Below are positions 42,110 to 52,507 of a stretch of 64,000 bases of DNA, piece after piece. Each line of letters begins with the position of its first letter. Position 1 is the stretch's first letter. A program made the position numbers and the translations under genes. Source of the DNA: Opitutia bacterium. Lineage in GTDB: Bacteria > Verrucomicrobiota > Verrucomicrobiia > Opitutales > Opitutaceae. The notes under the pieces are model-generated. The model worked only from the letters and a program-made list of their open reading frames with translations, made no database searches and was not told the origin of the DNA. Where the stretch lies: the NCBI GenBank assembly GCA_003142615.1, contig PLMW01000028.1:1-64000 (forward strand), given 5' to 3'.

Positions 42110-44068
42110 GTGAGCGTCATTGAAACCTACAAACCGCAGCGCCCGCGCCTCCTGTTTTTTCATTTCCTGATCGGCGGGATGGTGCTGGTCCTCGCGGCCG
42201 GGCTCGCCTACCGGCAGCTCCTCCGGGCGGGCGCCTACGGCGAACGCGAGCGCCTCCAGAACCAGCGCCGCGTGCTGGTGCCCGGACCGCGCGGCAACAT
42301 TTACGACCGCCACGGCCGCCTGCTCGTGGGCAATCGTTCACGGTTCGCCGTCACACTCTATCTTGACGAGCTGCGCCGGGAATTCCGCACCGAGTACATC
42401 GAGACCGTCCGCCATTATCGCGAGAGCGAGGCGGAGGGCGACATCGCCCGGAGCGATCGGCCGTCGCCCGGCCAGCTTGAGCAGATTGCCCGCGCCCATG
42501 TGGTCCAGCGCTACCTGGACCAGATCAACCGGCTGTTGGGCCGTGACGAAAAGGTCGATCTGCGCGAACTCAACCGCCACTTCCAGCAGCAGCTCCTGCT
42601 GCCCTACATCCTGCTTGACGACCTGAAGCCCGAGGAATTCGCCCGCCTGATCGAGCGGCTCCCCGTCGAATCGCCGCTGCAAGTCTACACCTCCAGTATT
42701 CGTTTCTATCCCTATGGCTCCGCCGCCGCGCATACGCTTGGCTATATCGGCACCAGCGAGGAAATCTCCGTGGAGGACCTGCCGGGCGAGGACCTCAAGA
42801 CCTATTCCTTCAAGGGCACGGTCGGCCGCGACGGACTCGAACTGCGGTTCGACTCCCTGCTCCAGGGCAAAACCGGCGGCGCGATCTACCGGGTCGATCC
42901 GGCCGGCTTTCGCGTCAATGAGCCCAAGGAAAAGCGCGCCCCCGTTCAGGGGCACAATCTCTATACCAGCCTCGACATCGACCTGCAACTCGCCGCCGAG
43001 CGACAGATGCAGGAGATCGGCGATTTCAAGGGTGCCGCGGTTGCCCTTGACGTGCGCACCGGCGAAGTGCTCGTGCTGGCGAGCAAACCCGGCTATGACC
43101 TGAATGCGTTCTCGCCGCGCCTGAGCGCCGCCGCCGCCGAGGACATCAACGCGCGTGAAGCCTGGACCAACCGGGCGATCGGCGGCGTCTATCCGCCCGG
43201 CTCCACGTTCAAACTCGTCACCACCCTGGCCGGCCTGCGCAGCGGCCGGCTGACGTCCGACGCCACCCCCGCCGATTGCGACGGCACCATGCGGATTGGC
43301 GGCCGCACCTTTTACTGCGACAACGGCCGTGGCCACCACGGCATCATCGCCCTCCGCGAGGCCATCGCCCAGAGCTGCGACATTTTCTTCTACACCTGCG
43401 GTCTGCAGATCGGCCCCGATCTGATCGCCGCCGAAGCCCGCCGCTTTCACCTCGACCAGCCCACCGGCATCGACCTGCCCCACGAGGTCCGGCGCATGCT
43501 CATCGCCGATCCGGAATGGAAGAAACGTACGACGGGGGACCCCTGGTTTGCCGGCGACACCGCCAACATGGCCATCGGTCAGGGCTTCATGGGGGTCACG
43601 CCCCTTGGGATGGCGTGCTTTGTCGCCTCGCTCGCGCGCGGTGAAACCACTACCAAGCCCACGCTCGTTCATGATCCGGAACGGCTGCCCCAGCACACCG
43701 AACCCATCGGCCTCGCGCCCGGCCAGTACGCCGCCATCCTCGATGGCATGGAAGGCTGCACCACGCGCGGCACCGCCAAGATTCTCGCCACGAACTTCCT
43801 GCGCATTCCTGGCCTGCGGGTCGCCGGCAAGACCGGCACCGCCCAGGTCGGCCCGCAGAATGCCATCATCAACATCGCCTGGTTTGTCTGCTTCGCGCCC
43901 ATCGATGATCCCCAGATCGCCGTAGCCGTCGCCATCGAGGGCGACACTCCGGGCGAAAGCTTCGGCGGCGGACGTTATGCCGCGCCGGTGACCCAGGCCG
44001 TGCTGAAGACGTGGTTTGAAAAAAGCCAGCACGCCGGCGCGTCCGCGGCGCGCCTCACCGCCAACTGA
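42110..44068 (+). CDS. mrdA: Penicillin-binding protein 2 (elongasome transpeptidase)
   Basis: The 652-aa protein starts at a GTG. One membrane helix lies near residues 18-38, then the pedestal domain with NIYDRHGRLLVGN, and the transpeptidase domain. The active Ser is Ser365 in PGSTFKLV (SxxK), the second motif reads QSCDIFF, and the third is GKTGTAQV. It cross-links new peptidoglycan in the periplasm during elongation. No rodA follows; the next gene is convergent, and the stop codons overlap by 14 bases with the transglutaminase gene. Confidence 0.95.
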   Translation: MSVIETYKPQRPRLLFFHFLIGGMVLVLAAGLAYRQLLRAGAYGERERLQNQRRVLVPGPRGNIYDRHGRLLVGNRSRFAVTLYLDELRREFRTEYIETVRHYRESEAEGDIARSDRPSPGQLEQIARAHVVQRYLDQINRLLGRDEKVDLRELNRHFQQQLLLPYILLDDLKPEEFARLIERLPVESPLQVYTSSIRFYPYGSAAAHTLGYIGTSEEISVEDLPGEDLKTYSFKGTVGRDGLELRFDSLLQGKTGGAIYRVDPAGFRVNEPKEKRAPVQGHNLYTSLDIDLQLAAERQMQEIGDFKGAAVALDVRTGEVLVLASKPGYDLNAFSPRLSAAAAEDINAREAWTNRAIGGVYPPGSTFKLVTTLAGLRSGRLTSDATPADCDGTMRIGGRTFYCDNGRGHHGIIALREAIAQSCDIFFYTCGLQIGPDLIAAEARRFHLDQPTGIDLPHEVRRMLIADPEWKKRTTGDPWFAGDTANMAIGQGFMGVTPLGMACFVASLARGETTTKPTLVHDPERLPQHTEPIGLAPGQYAAILDGMEGCTTRGTAKILATNFLRIPGLRVAGKTGTAQVGPQNAIINIAWFVCFAPIDDPQIAVAVAIEGDTPGESFGGGRYAAPVTQAVLKTWFEKSQHAGASAARLTAN

Positions 44069-46358
44069 TCGTCCGCCGCGCCGCCCGCCGCGCCCGCCGG
44101 GCGCGGCGGAACACCGCCTGCGGCTCCGGCCAGGTGTCGCGGGGCCCGTAGCGCAGCCGCTGCAGGTCGGCCCACATGTCCAAGTCTTCGACTTTCGACG
44201 TGGCGGAATGTCGCTGACGCTCGGTACGCCCTTCGACCAGTTTGCGCAACCAGCGCCCCGCTTCGCGTCTCACCGGATCGGTTCTGCCGTGGCGCCGCGT
44301 GCCCCGGACGCGCCACCACCACGACCGGCCGTGGCGCCACCACAGCACCACCGCCGTCACCCCGCCGAGCGCGGCCCCGAACCAGTCCAGCACGCGCGGC
44401 ACGCTCCAGGGACGCTGCAACCAGTGCTGCAACGAGGCGCCCGCCGCGCCGAGGACCTCGCGCAGCGCCACCCCGATGGTGCCCGTCGTTTCTTTGAGTG
44501 AGAGCAGGAGCGCCATCTGCGTTCGCTGGTCGAAACTGACGATGCGCCGGTACCAGAGGATGCGGATCGCGTCGAGGCGCGCCTGCCAGCTTCGGTCGAG
44601 CCGCCGTCCGAGCGCGGCTTCCGCGGCCGAGCTTTGCCGGGAGGTGGTCATGGCCGCCGCGCCGATGGTCGGATCGACCCGGAACCATCCCGTGCCGCCG
44701 TCATAGACCTCGCACCAGGCGTGGGCGTGTGAGTTGCGCACCATGAAGTAGTTTTCGTAGGCATTCCAATCGCCGCCCTTGAACCCGGTGATGGCGCGGG
44801 TCGGGAAACCCGCCGCGCGCGCCAGCAGCGTGAACGCGGCCGTGAACAGCTCGCAATGACCGGGCAGGCTGGACTCCATCCACAGCACCACCGGGTCATG
44901 ATTGCCTTCGGGCAGCACGACCTGCAGGGAATACCCGTGCATCTCCGTCAGCCAGCGGCTCGCACGCGTGGCAAACTCTTCCGCGCTGACCCTGACTCCG
45001 CCGGTGATGCTGTCCACCATCTGGTTGAGGGCCTGCCGGTCATCAGTCCGCTCCGGGAGTTGCAGGGTTGTCAGCGGATACACGACACGCGGCGGGCCGT
45101 GCTCATCGGCCTCCTTACGCTCGGGCTTGTCTGCAACCTGGCCGCGCTGGGCGCTGCGCAGCTTGGCGCCGAAGAGGCGGTCCGGCACAAAGCCGTCCGT
45201 CGACATGCCCTCCACGCGATAGGCGGTCATCGTCACCGGTTCATTGCGCAGCGCGGTCATGCGCAGGCTGCTCTGCTGCTCCACCCATTGCGGTTCACGG
45301 AAGCGCAGCAGGTAAAATGGTCCGACCACCGGCAGATGCCGGCTGATGCCCGCCTCGAAATAGAAGGTCCAGTAAACCGGCGCCCCGCGCGCGGGCGGCA
45401 ACAGGCCCGTCACAAAAGGAGTCATCTGCGCCGCCATCACCATGTCGTTCCGCAGGCGCCGCGAGGTGCGGAGGAGGCCGGCCCGATATTCGTCGAGCAC
45501 CACCATGCGCCAGTAGGGCGTGGCCGGGATGCGCGCCGGATCCGACACGTCGACGCGGAGCGCCACCGAGTTATCCTGCTGGATGTCGATCACGTCGCCC
45601 AAACTGATCGAATCCGAAAAGCCCGTGCGGCTTTTCTTGGTGATGAAACGATCAAGAAAAAAACTGTTTTCGAGCTGGAACCGCGGAATGGCCATGAACA
45701 GCAGCGAGGACACGGCCACGACGCCGACGAACAGCGCGCCGCCCAGGACGAGCAGCCGCCAGTCGGCCACTTCCCGCAGGCGCCGGACCAGCCGCCGCCA
45801 GCTGCCCCCGGCCCATGCCGGCAGCCGCCCGTGCTCCATCCCCCGGATCCCGGGCCCCGGCCCCTCCCTGCCCTCCGCGGCTTCAGCCAGCGTGATCACG
45901 AACAGGAACGCCAGTGTGCAGCCCGTGAACACGAGAATCTGCACCGCGAACGCCAGCGACACCGTGAGCACACCGGCCACCATCACGAGGAACAGACCGA
46001 GAACGATGATCTGCAGGTCGTCGCGCTTCTTGCGATAGCTGACGCCCCGGTAGAGCAGCAGCAGGATGTCGAGCCGGATGATGGCCGGCAGCACTTCCGC
46101 CGTGGAATAGAGATCCCAGGCAAAGAACGCCACGATGAAAGGAAACGCGAGCTTGTGCGCCAGCGGTGGCAGGCGGGCCGGCAGTTTTGGGCGCATCAGC
46201 ACCGCGAGGATGGCGGCGGTGGCGATGCCCGTCAGCACCCACGCATCGATCTCAAGATAAAACACGGTCCAGACCGAAATCAGGGCCAGCCCGCCGCCGA
46301 GCAGCCAGCGGAGCTGATGCAGCTCGTCGAGGCTAAGTTGTGGCCGTTTTTTCTCCAT
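44055..46358 (-). CDS. Membrane transglutaminase-like protein (TgpA/DUF3488 type)
   Basis: The 767-aa protein has about six membrane segments in its first ~240 residues and a long extracytoplasmic part. The transglutaminase core carries LPGHCELFTAAF (Cys), RNSHAHAWCEVYD (His) and WFRVDPTIG (Asp), a complete triad. A final membrane helix lies near residue 650, and a basic cytoplasmic tail follows. TgpA-like proteins accompany MoxR and DUF58 genes, as here. The substrate in the periplasm is unknown. Its start lies inside the upstream DUF58 gene (26-base overlap), showing tight coupling. Confidence 0.9.
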   Translation of the reverse strand: MEKKRPQLSLDELHQLRWLLGGGLALISVWTVFYLEIDAWVLTGIATAAILAVLMRPKLPARLPPLAHKLAFPFIVAFFAWDLYSTAEVLPAIIRLDILLLLYRGVSYRKKRDDLQIIVLGLFLVMVAGVLTVSLAFAVQILVFTGCTLAFLFVITLAEAAEGREGPGPGIRGMEHGRLPAWAGGSWRRLVRRLREVADWRLLVLGGALFVGVVAVSSLLFMAIPRFQLENSFFLDRFITKKSRTGFSDSISLGDVIDIQQDNSVALRVDVSDPARIPATPYWRMVVLDEYRAGLLRTSRRLRNDMVMAAQMTPFVTGLLPPARGAPVYWTFYFEAGISRHLPVVGPFYLLRFREPQWVEQQSSLRMTALRNEPVTMTAYRVEGMSTDGFVPDRLFGAKLRSAQRGQVADKPERKEADEHGPPRVVYPLTTLQLPERTDDRQALNQMVDSITGGVRVSAEEFATRASRWLTEMHGYSLQVVLPEGNHDPVVLWMESSLPGHCELFTAAFTLLARAAGFPTRAITGFKGGDWNAYENYFMVRNSHAHAWCEVYDGGTGWFRVDPTIGAAAMTTSRQSSAAEAALGRRLDRSWQARLDAIRILWYRRIVSFDQRTQMALLLSLKETTGTIGVALREVLGAAGASLQHWLQRPWSVPRVLDWFGAALGGVTAVVLWWRHGRSWWWRVRGTRRHGRTDPVRREAGRWLRKLVEGRTERQRHSATSKVEDLDMWADLQRLRYGPRDTWPEPQAVFRRARRARRAARRTISWR

Positions 46359-47619
46359 CGGTGTAGGCCGCGACGCCCCGGACGCCCTCGGGGGCGAAGG
46401 TGATCACATTGCGGCGCGTCCGGGCCGTCACGTCGGTTTTTGCGGGTGAAGGATGGATTTCCTGCGGCAACTCCAGCACCGCCAGCCGGTCGAGGAACGA
46501 CTCCAGATCGCGCACCCGGCGGATGACCAGCGGTTCCTCCGCATTCACCGCCGCCCCGGTGAGCCGGCCGGCGGTGAACAAATCCTCCGCCAGCGTCGCG
46601 GCAAAACGGCACAGCAGCTCGAACTGTTCTTCGCGCGTCCACCCGCCTGGCGACGTCTCGATCCACAGGAAAAAACCCTCCGCGATCTCCGCCGCGAACT
46701 GACGGACCATGAGCTGCCGCAACCGCGCGCTCGCCTTCCAGTGGATGAGCCGGTGGGAATCGCCCGTCTGGTAGCGCCGCAGGGCCAGCAGGTCGTTGCT
46801 GGCGCCGGGCCGGGCCACGCGCTCGCCCTCCGTCTGGCGCGCGGCCGCCGCGGTCCGCGTGAAGCGGTATTCCACCGGCGCCGGCCAGACGATGATTTCG
46901 CGCCGCAGCCGGGTGCCGTGGTTTTTGCGCAGAAAGCCGAACGGAAAGAGCGAACCCACGCTCGCCAGTTCCACCCGCACCACGCCGCGGCGCTGGGGCG
47001 TGAAGAGCCAGTCGAGCCGCGCCTGGCCGCCCGGATCAAGCCGCTCACGCAGCGGCAGGATGGCGCGCGCCGTGGCCTGTTCGATCCGGGCGAACGCGGC
47101 CCTGATTTCGGCGGACGACGCCCGGATGGTCGCCTCCGCCCGCTGCGGTCCCGCCGCCACCGGGCGCGCGGTGAGCTCAAACCAGAGACCGTAGGTCGGC
47201 AGCAACGTCTTGCGGTTCCACAGCTCGAGTGTCACCGGTGTTTTCTGGCCCGCGCGCGCCGGCGGTTGCAGCAGCAGCCGCCAGCACACGCCCCGGAGAT
47301 TGAGCGACGACATCACGCCGCTGAGGATGAGACACGCCAGCAGCAGGGAAAGCGTGATGAAAAGAATGTTACTCGCCGTATTGTAGGCCGCCGAACCGAT
47401 GCCGAGCGCGAGGCCGATCAGGACGAGGCCGGGCACGGTCGGCATGATGCGGTGGTTCCTGACCGGATAGATGAGCGACCAGAGAAATTCGTTCCAGCGG
47501 AAGCGCGACCGGTCGCGCAAAGTGGGACCATGCCAGGTCTGCGCCTGCTGAGCGTCCAACCGCCAGCGCTCAGTCTCCACCGCTGAAAAGGATGAACCGC
47601 CTAGGGGTGCCGAAGCCAC
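46333..47619 (-). CDS. DUF58-domain protein
   Basis: The 428-aa protein starts at a GTG (47619) or a later site. Two membrane segments lie near residues 62-102, a beta domain follows, and the DUF58 core is LRRYQTGDSHRLIHWKASAR (near 285-304), the family signature. The C-terminal part is von Willebrand-like but cut short compared with longer DUF58 proteins. It works with MoxR-type ATPases, probably as a metal-ion or protein-maturation factor. Order MoxR-DUF58-transglutaminase on one strand is the common operon. Confidence 0.9.
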   Translation of the reverse strand: MASAPLGGSSFSAVETERWRLDAQQAQTWHGPTLRDRSRFRWNEFLWSLIYPVRNHRIMPTVPGLVLIGLALGIGSAAYNTASNILFITLSLLLACLILSGVMSSLNLRGVCWRLLLQPPARAGQKTPVTLELWNRKTLLPTYGLWFELTARPVAAGPQRAEATIRASSAEIRAAFARIEQATARAILPLRERLDPGGQARLDWLFTPQRRGVVRVELASVGSLFPFGFLRKNHGTRLRREIIVWPAPVEYRFTRTAAAARQTEGERVARPGASNDLLALRRYQTGDSHRLIHWKASARLRQLMVRQFAAEIAEGFFLWIETSPGGWTREEQFELLCRFAATLAEDLFTAGRLTGAAVNAEEPLVIRRVRDLESFLDRLAVLELPQEIHPSPAKTDVTARTRRNVITFAPEGVRGVAAYTDGEKTATT

Positions 47620-47673
47620 TGGAACCTGGGACGTTCAAAGTTGAGGAGTGGGACGTTTGTCCTGTCACGGGCG

Positions 47674-48645
<972 letters not shown>

Positions 48646-48720
48646 GGCTCCCAAGGCTAGACAGGATGGCCGCGGCGTCAACGCGCCTGCCGCCGGGGAT
48701 GCGCCGCGAATCCGGTCCGG

Positions 48721-49548
48721 CTACAGCAGTTTGAGCAGCGCGCTGAAATCCTCGTCGCCCGCTCCTTGCGCCTCGGCGAGCCGGAGGCGCTCCTGCACGG
48801 CCTCCAGCAGCGGCAGCCGGCCTGCGCCTGCGGTGGCGGACGCCAGCCGCATGTCCTTGTGCATGTGCTTCACTGAAAACTGCGGCGAGAAATCGCCGGC
48901 GCGCAGCTTCGGCTCCTTGAGCTTCGAGAGGCCGGAGGCGCCGACGTTGCGGGAGAGCGCCTCGAAGAACAGGTCATCGCTGATGCCCGCGCGGCGCGTG
49001 AAGGTGAGGGCCTCGCACAAGCCCTCGAGCATCACGGCGAGGTTGAGGTTCATCGCCAGCTTGAGCGCCGCGGCCTTCCGCGGCTCAATCGAGACAACCA
49101 GGCGCGTCTCCGAGACAAGGCTGAGCAAAGGCTCGGCAGCGGCGATGAGGTCAGCCGCGCCGCCGAGATAATACACGGTCTTCCGCTGTTCCGCCGCCGG
49201 TTTGCTGCCGGTGAACGGCGCCTCGAGGTAGCGGGCTCCGCGCGCCTCCACCTGCGCCCGGAAGCGGTCGCTGCTCTCCGGGTCGATGGTGGTCGACTGG
49301 ATGACCACCTTGCCGGGGCCGAGCCGCGGCAGAATGCGGTCGAGTACGCCCTGCACGGCAGGCGGATCGGCCACGACGATCTGCACCGCGTCGGCCGCCG
49401 CGGCGACCGCCTCGGGCGTATCCTTCCATTGCGGCATCGCCGGCCGCGGCGTGCGGTTCCAGCAGCCGGCCAGCACGCCGGCCGCGGCGTAATGCCGCGT
49501 CCACACCCTGCCAATGATGCCCAGTCCGATGACGCCGATGGTTTTCAT
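48721..49548 (-). CDS. NAD(P)-dependent beta-hydroxyacid dehydrogenase
   Basis: From the ATG at 49548 the protein has 275 aa. GVIGLGIIGRVW is the Rossmann loop at the N-terminus, and LEAPFTGSKPAAEQRK matches the substrate-binding region of 3-hydroxyisobutyrate dehydrogenase and glyoxylate/succinic-semialdehyde reductase types. KLAMNLN near residue 170 carries the catalytic Lys and Asn. The substrate cannot be fixed. It follows the nucleoside phosphorylase on the same strand after 90 bases that contain a large inverted repeat. Confidence 0.88.
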   Translation of the reverse strand: MKTIGVIGLGIIGRVWTRHYAAAGVLAGCWNRTPRPAMPQWKDTPEAVAAAADAVQIVVADPPAVQGVLDRILPRLGPGKVVIQSTTIDPESSDRFRAQVEARGARYLEAPFTGSKPAAEQRKTVYYLGGAADLIAAAEPLLSLVSETRLVVSIEPRKAAALKLAMNLNLAVMLEGLCEALTFTRRAGISDDLFFEALSRNVGASGLSKLKEPKLRAGDFSPQFSVKHMHKDMRLASATAGAGRLPLLEAVQERLRLAEAQGAGDEDFSALLKLL

Positions 49549-49562
49549 GGAAAAGCCTGGCT

Positions 49563-49630
49563 CACGGAACATACAGAAAGAATACGCGGAAGCGGATCAA
49601 CCCCATCGGTGCCTTTCCGTGTGTTCCGTG
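49563..49630. repeat. Long imperfect inverted repeat between two minus-strand genes
   Basis: The left arm (49563-49580) and right arm (49613-49630) are 18 bases each and match inversely at 16 positions, with a 32-base loop. The arms carry the sequence TTCCGTGTGTTCCGTG or its complement, itself made of short direct repeats. The element fills most of the 90-base gap between the phosphorylase stop and the dehydrogenase start, so it could act as an RNA hairpin or be a dispersed REP-like element. Confidence 0.6.
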
Positions 49631-49638
49631 GGCAAAAA

Positions 49639-50337
49639 CTACGCCAATATTTCGAGCAGTCGCGTGAAGAGCCGGTTCACTTTCTCCTGGTTGGCCTCCA
49701 CGAGCTCCTTGAACTTGGTAAAGTCAATCTCGGTGGCCATCAGGCCGTTCGCATAGTTGTCGATGATGGCGAGGCTGTTGTAGCGCAGCCCGATCTCGCC
49801 GCAAAGGTCGGCCTCGTGCGCGGCCGTCATGCCGATGACGTCGCCCCACTCCTTCACGATGCGGATCTCCGCCTTGGTCTCGAAACGCGGGCCGCGCATC
49901 TGCACGTAGACCTTGCCGGGGTGGATCTTGAATTCGGGCGCCAGCTTCTCGACGAGCAACGGGATCAGGTTGTTGGCGATGCCGGGCGCGCCGCCTTTGA
50001 GCTCCGTGTCGAAGAAGGTCGCCGGTCCCTGCTGAAGTCCGACGTAATCGCTGCACGAAACGATGGTGCCGGGCGGCAGCTCGGGCTTGAGCGAGCCGAC
50101 GGAGTTGACCGACAGCACATCCTGGTAGCCGAGATCGGCGAGCGCGCGGATGTTGGCGCGATAGTTGATGGAGTGCGGCGGCACGGGGAAGCCATAGCCG
50201 TGACGGTTGATGAGCACAAAGTCACCGCGCTGCTTGCAGGTCACCGGGCCGTACCGCGTCTCGATCGTGCGAACCTCCCATGCGGCGTAAAGCGTGCTGT
50301 TGACGATGCTGGTACCACTGAGAAACGCGACCTTCAT
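49639..50337 (-). CDS. Purine nucleoside phosphorylase / S-methyl-5'-thioadenosine (or inosine) phosphorylase family
   Basis: From the ATG at 50337 the protein has 232 aa. INYRANIRALADLGYQDVL and SVNSVGSLKPELPPGTIV follow the MTAP/PNP family closely; MRGPRFETKAEIR is the substrate region, and GMTAAHEADLCGEIGL holds the base-contact residues. It cleaves a purine nucleoside with phosphate. The N-terminal phosphate loop reads LSGTSIVNSTL instead of the usual GGSGxY-type, a variation that leaves substrate (methylthioadenosine, methylthioinosine or 6-oxopurine) undecided. Confidence 0.85.
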   Translation of the reverse strand: MKVAFLSGTSIVNSTLYAAWEVRTIETRYGPVTCKQRGDFVLINRHGYGFPVPPHSINYRANIRALADLGYQDVLSVNSVGSLKPELPPGTIVSCSDYVGLQQGPATFFDTELKGGAPGIANNLIPLLVEKLAPEFKIHPGKVYVQMRGPRFETKAEIRIVKEWGDVIGMTAAHEADLCGEIGLRYNSLAIIDNYANGLMATEIDFTKFKELVEANQEKVNRLFTRLLEILA

Positions 50338-50487
50338 GCCTGCAACTACGCGCCCGCCGGCACGCCGAGGCAACCGCTTTCTGGGAGACGGTGCGGCTGC
50401 GCGCGGCAGGCGAAGGCCCCAGGGGTGGTGCTCTTCACGGATTCCAAGATCCCGCGGGACCGATGGGCTCTCCCCTCGCGCGGATCT

Positions 50488-50781
50488 TCAGCCCACCCAC
50501 GAGATCTGCTGAATTTTCCGGGCGAGTTCGATATCCTTGGCGGTGACCTTGCTGCCGGCAGAGTGCGTGTTGAGCCGCAGGAATACGCGGTTATAGACAT
50601 TCCTCCAGTCGGGGTGATGGTCCAGTACCTCGGCTTCGAAGGCGACGCGCGTCATGAACGAAAACGCCTCGCGAAAGCTGCCGAACGTGAAAGTCTTGAC
50701 GAGCGCGTCGCCCTCGTGGCTCCAACCCGGCAGCGTCCCGAGGTTCTGCTGAACCTCCGCCAGTGTCAGGGATGTTGCCAT
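50488..50781 (-). CDS. Pterin-4a-carbinolamine dehydratase
   Basis: From the ATG at 50781 the protein has 97 aa, the normal length. The family motif is complete: DHHPDWRNVYNRVFLRLNTH followed by a Gly-containing turn and VTAKDIELARKI. It dehydrates 4a-hydroxytetrahydropterin in the recycling of tetrahydrobiopterin, or in bacteria a related molybdopterin or folate role. The frame can be extended to 50907 but that part is antisense to uppS. Its ATG overlaps a possible uppS start in the opposite direction. Confidence 0.92.
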   Translation of the reverse strand: MATSLTLAEVQQNLGTLPGWSHEGDALVKTFTFGSFREAFSFMTRVAFEAEVLDHHPDWRNVYNRVFLRLNTHSAGSKVTAKDIELARKIQQISWVG

Positions 50782-50851
50782 GCGGGATGATGGGCCGGTC
50801 ATTGCACTTGTCAAACGATGGGGCCGCTTCATAAAGGGCCAGAATCCACGC

Positions 50852-51616
50852 ATGCAGACGGCCAGCGCCAATATTCCCAACCATGTCGCCATCATCATGG
50901 ACGGCAACGGCCGCTGGGCGAAGCAGCGCGGGCTCCCGCGCCTCGAGGGTCATCGCCGGGGGGTGGAGACGGTGCGCGCCATCATTGACGCGGCGCGCGA
51001 GCTGGGCATCCGCTACCTGACGCTCTACGCCCTTTCGACCGAAAACCTGCAGCGCCCGCCGGACGAGGTGTCGGCGCTCATGGGGCTGCTCGAACATTTC
51101 CTGCGCCGCGAGACGAAGGTGCTCATCAAGAACCGCGTCCGCCTGCGGACGATCGGCCACATCGAGGCACTGCCGGCGGGACCGTGCCGGGAGCTGCAGC
51201 ACGCCATCGAGGCCACCCGGCTCTTCACCGACTGGAATCTTGTGCTCGCGCTTAACTACGGTTCGCGCACCGAGCTGGTCGATGCCGCCCGCGCCTACGC
51301 CGCCGCCGTCGCCGCCGGGCGCGAGCAACCGGGCGACGCCTCCTGGTCCACGTTCAGCCGTTATCTCTACACCGCCGACATCCCCGACCCCGACCTGCTC
51401 ATCCGCACCTCCGGCGAAACCCGCCTCAGCAACTTCCTGCTCATGCAGTGCGCCTATGCGGAGATGATTTTCTCCCCTTTGCTGTGGCCCGATTTCTCAA
51501 AAGCCGAGCTCGCCGCGGCCGTGGAGGAATACCAGCGCCGCGAGCGCCGCTTCGGCCTCACCGGCGAGCAGCTCAAGACCGGCGCCGCGCCGCGCCCGCC
51601 CGCCGACACCCCCTAA
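50852..51616 (+). CDS. uppS: Isoprenyl transferase (undecaprenyl diphosphate synthase)
   Basis: The 254-aa protein from the ATG at 50852 has HVAIIMDGNGRWAKQRGLPR (residues ~11-30) with the catalytic Asp and the diphosphate-binding Asn/Gly/Arg, LTLYALSTENLQRP, and DLLIRTSGETRLSNFLLMQ. It builds undecaprenyl diphosphate from farnesyl and isopentenyl diphosphate. An earlier in-frame ATG at 50780 would give 278 aa and overlap the divergent dehydratase start; the shorter form has the normal length. It heads the uppS-cdsA-dxr-rseP-ispG cluster. Confidence 0.95.
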   Translation: MQTASANIPNHVAIIMDGNGRWAKQRGLPRLEGHRRGVETVRAIIDAARELGIRYLTLYALSTENLQRPPDEVSALMGLLEHFLRRETKVLIKNRVRLRTIGHIEALPAGPCRELQHAIEATRLFTDWNLVLALNYGSRTELVDAARAYAAAVAAGREQPGDASWSTFSRYLYTADIPDPDLLIRTSGETRLSNFLLMQCAYAEMIFSPLLWPDFSKAELAAAVEEYQRRERRFGLTGEQLKTGAAPRPPADTP

Positions 51617-51634
51617 CCCTTCCAACCCTCACCC

Positions 51635-52459
51635 TTGCCTGTGCTAAAACGGACGTTCAGCACGCTCATTCTGTGGAGCCTGGTGCTCGTATGCCTACGC
51701 TACTTCGGCGCCACGGGTGGGGTGTGGCTCATCACCGTCATCAGCGTGCTCACCCTGAACGAGTTTTACGCAATGCTCAGGCGTATGGGACTTACTCCCT
51801 TCAACCGCCTTGGTCTCACCCTCGGAGCGGCCATCACGCTTGCCCCGTACTATTTTGAACCGTACTTCACGCCGACAGAGTTGCTGGCCCTGGCGGTGAT
51901 CGTGTTTTCCGTGCGCATCCTGGGCGAGCGTGAGCCGCAGAACCGGGTCGAGACGCTGGGCTGGACCCTTTTCGGCCTCGTCTACGTGCCGTTCATGCTG
52001 CATTTTCTCGTGCGCATCATCCTCATCACGAGCCCGCATGAGCACAGCGGCCTTGTGCTCGGCCTCTGGCTCATCGCCGTGACGAAATTCTGCGACTCGG
52101 GCGCGTTTCTCACCGGGCTGGCCATCGGCCGGCACAAGATGGCGCCCAACATCAGTCCGAAAAAGACGTGGGAAGGGGTGGTCGGCGGCATGCTCACTGC
52201 CGTGGTGGTAGGGGCCACCCTGGCCTGGGGTTGCCGTGCCTACCTGCCGGCAAACTTCACCCCGCTCCTTGGCGCCGTGACAGCGGTCCCCCTGGCCGGT
52301 CTCGCCATCGTGTCGGATCTGGTCGAATCAATCATCAAGCGCCGGGCCGACACCAAGGACACCGGCCGCACCATCCCCGGTATCGGGGGAATGTTCGATC
52401 TCACCGACAGCTTGATCCTCACCGCGCCCATTGGCTGGGTGGTGTTTCACTTGCTATAG
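51635..52459 (+). CDS. cdsA: Phosphatidate cytidylyltransferase CdsA
   Basis: The 274-aa protein starts at a TTG (51635) or a GTG two codons later. It has about seven membrane segments and the late signature SIIKRRADTKDTGRTIPGIG followed by GMFDLTDS. In most CdsA proteins this region reads IPGHGGxxDRxDS; here Ile replaces the His and Leu-Thr replaces Arg-x, while the Lys/Arg, Asp and Ser contacts are kept. It makes CDP-diacylglycerol from phosphatidate and CTP in the inner membrane. Its place between uppS and dxr is the usual one. Confidence 0.9.
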   Translation: MPVLKRTFSTLILWSLVLVCLRYFGATGGVWLITVISVLTLNEFYAMLRRMGLTPFNRLGLTLGAAITLAPYYFEPYFTPTELLALAVIVFSVRILGEREPQNRVETLGWTLFGLVYVPFMLHFLVRIILITSPHEHSGLVLGLWLIAVTKFCDSGAFLTGLAIGRHKMAPNISPKKTWEGVVGGMLTAVVVGATLAWGCRAYLPANFTPLLGAVTAVPLAGLAIVSDLVESIIKRRADTKDTGRTIPGIGGMFDLTDSLILTAPIGWVVFHLL

Positions 52460-52507
52460 CCTCCGGCGCCTGCCGAAATCGCCCACCGGCCCCTCCCCGC
52501 CGGACGA

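Noticed and set aside
44856-46403. 515-aa plus-strand frame
   Set aside because: Antisense to the transglutaminase gene, His/Arg/Gln-rich composition with no motif.
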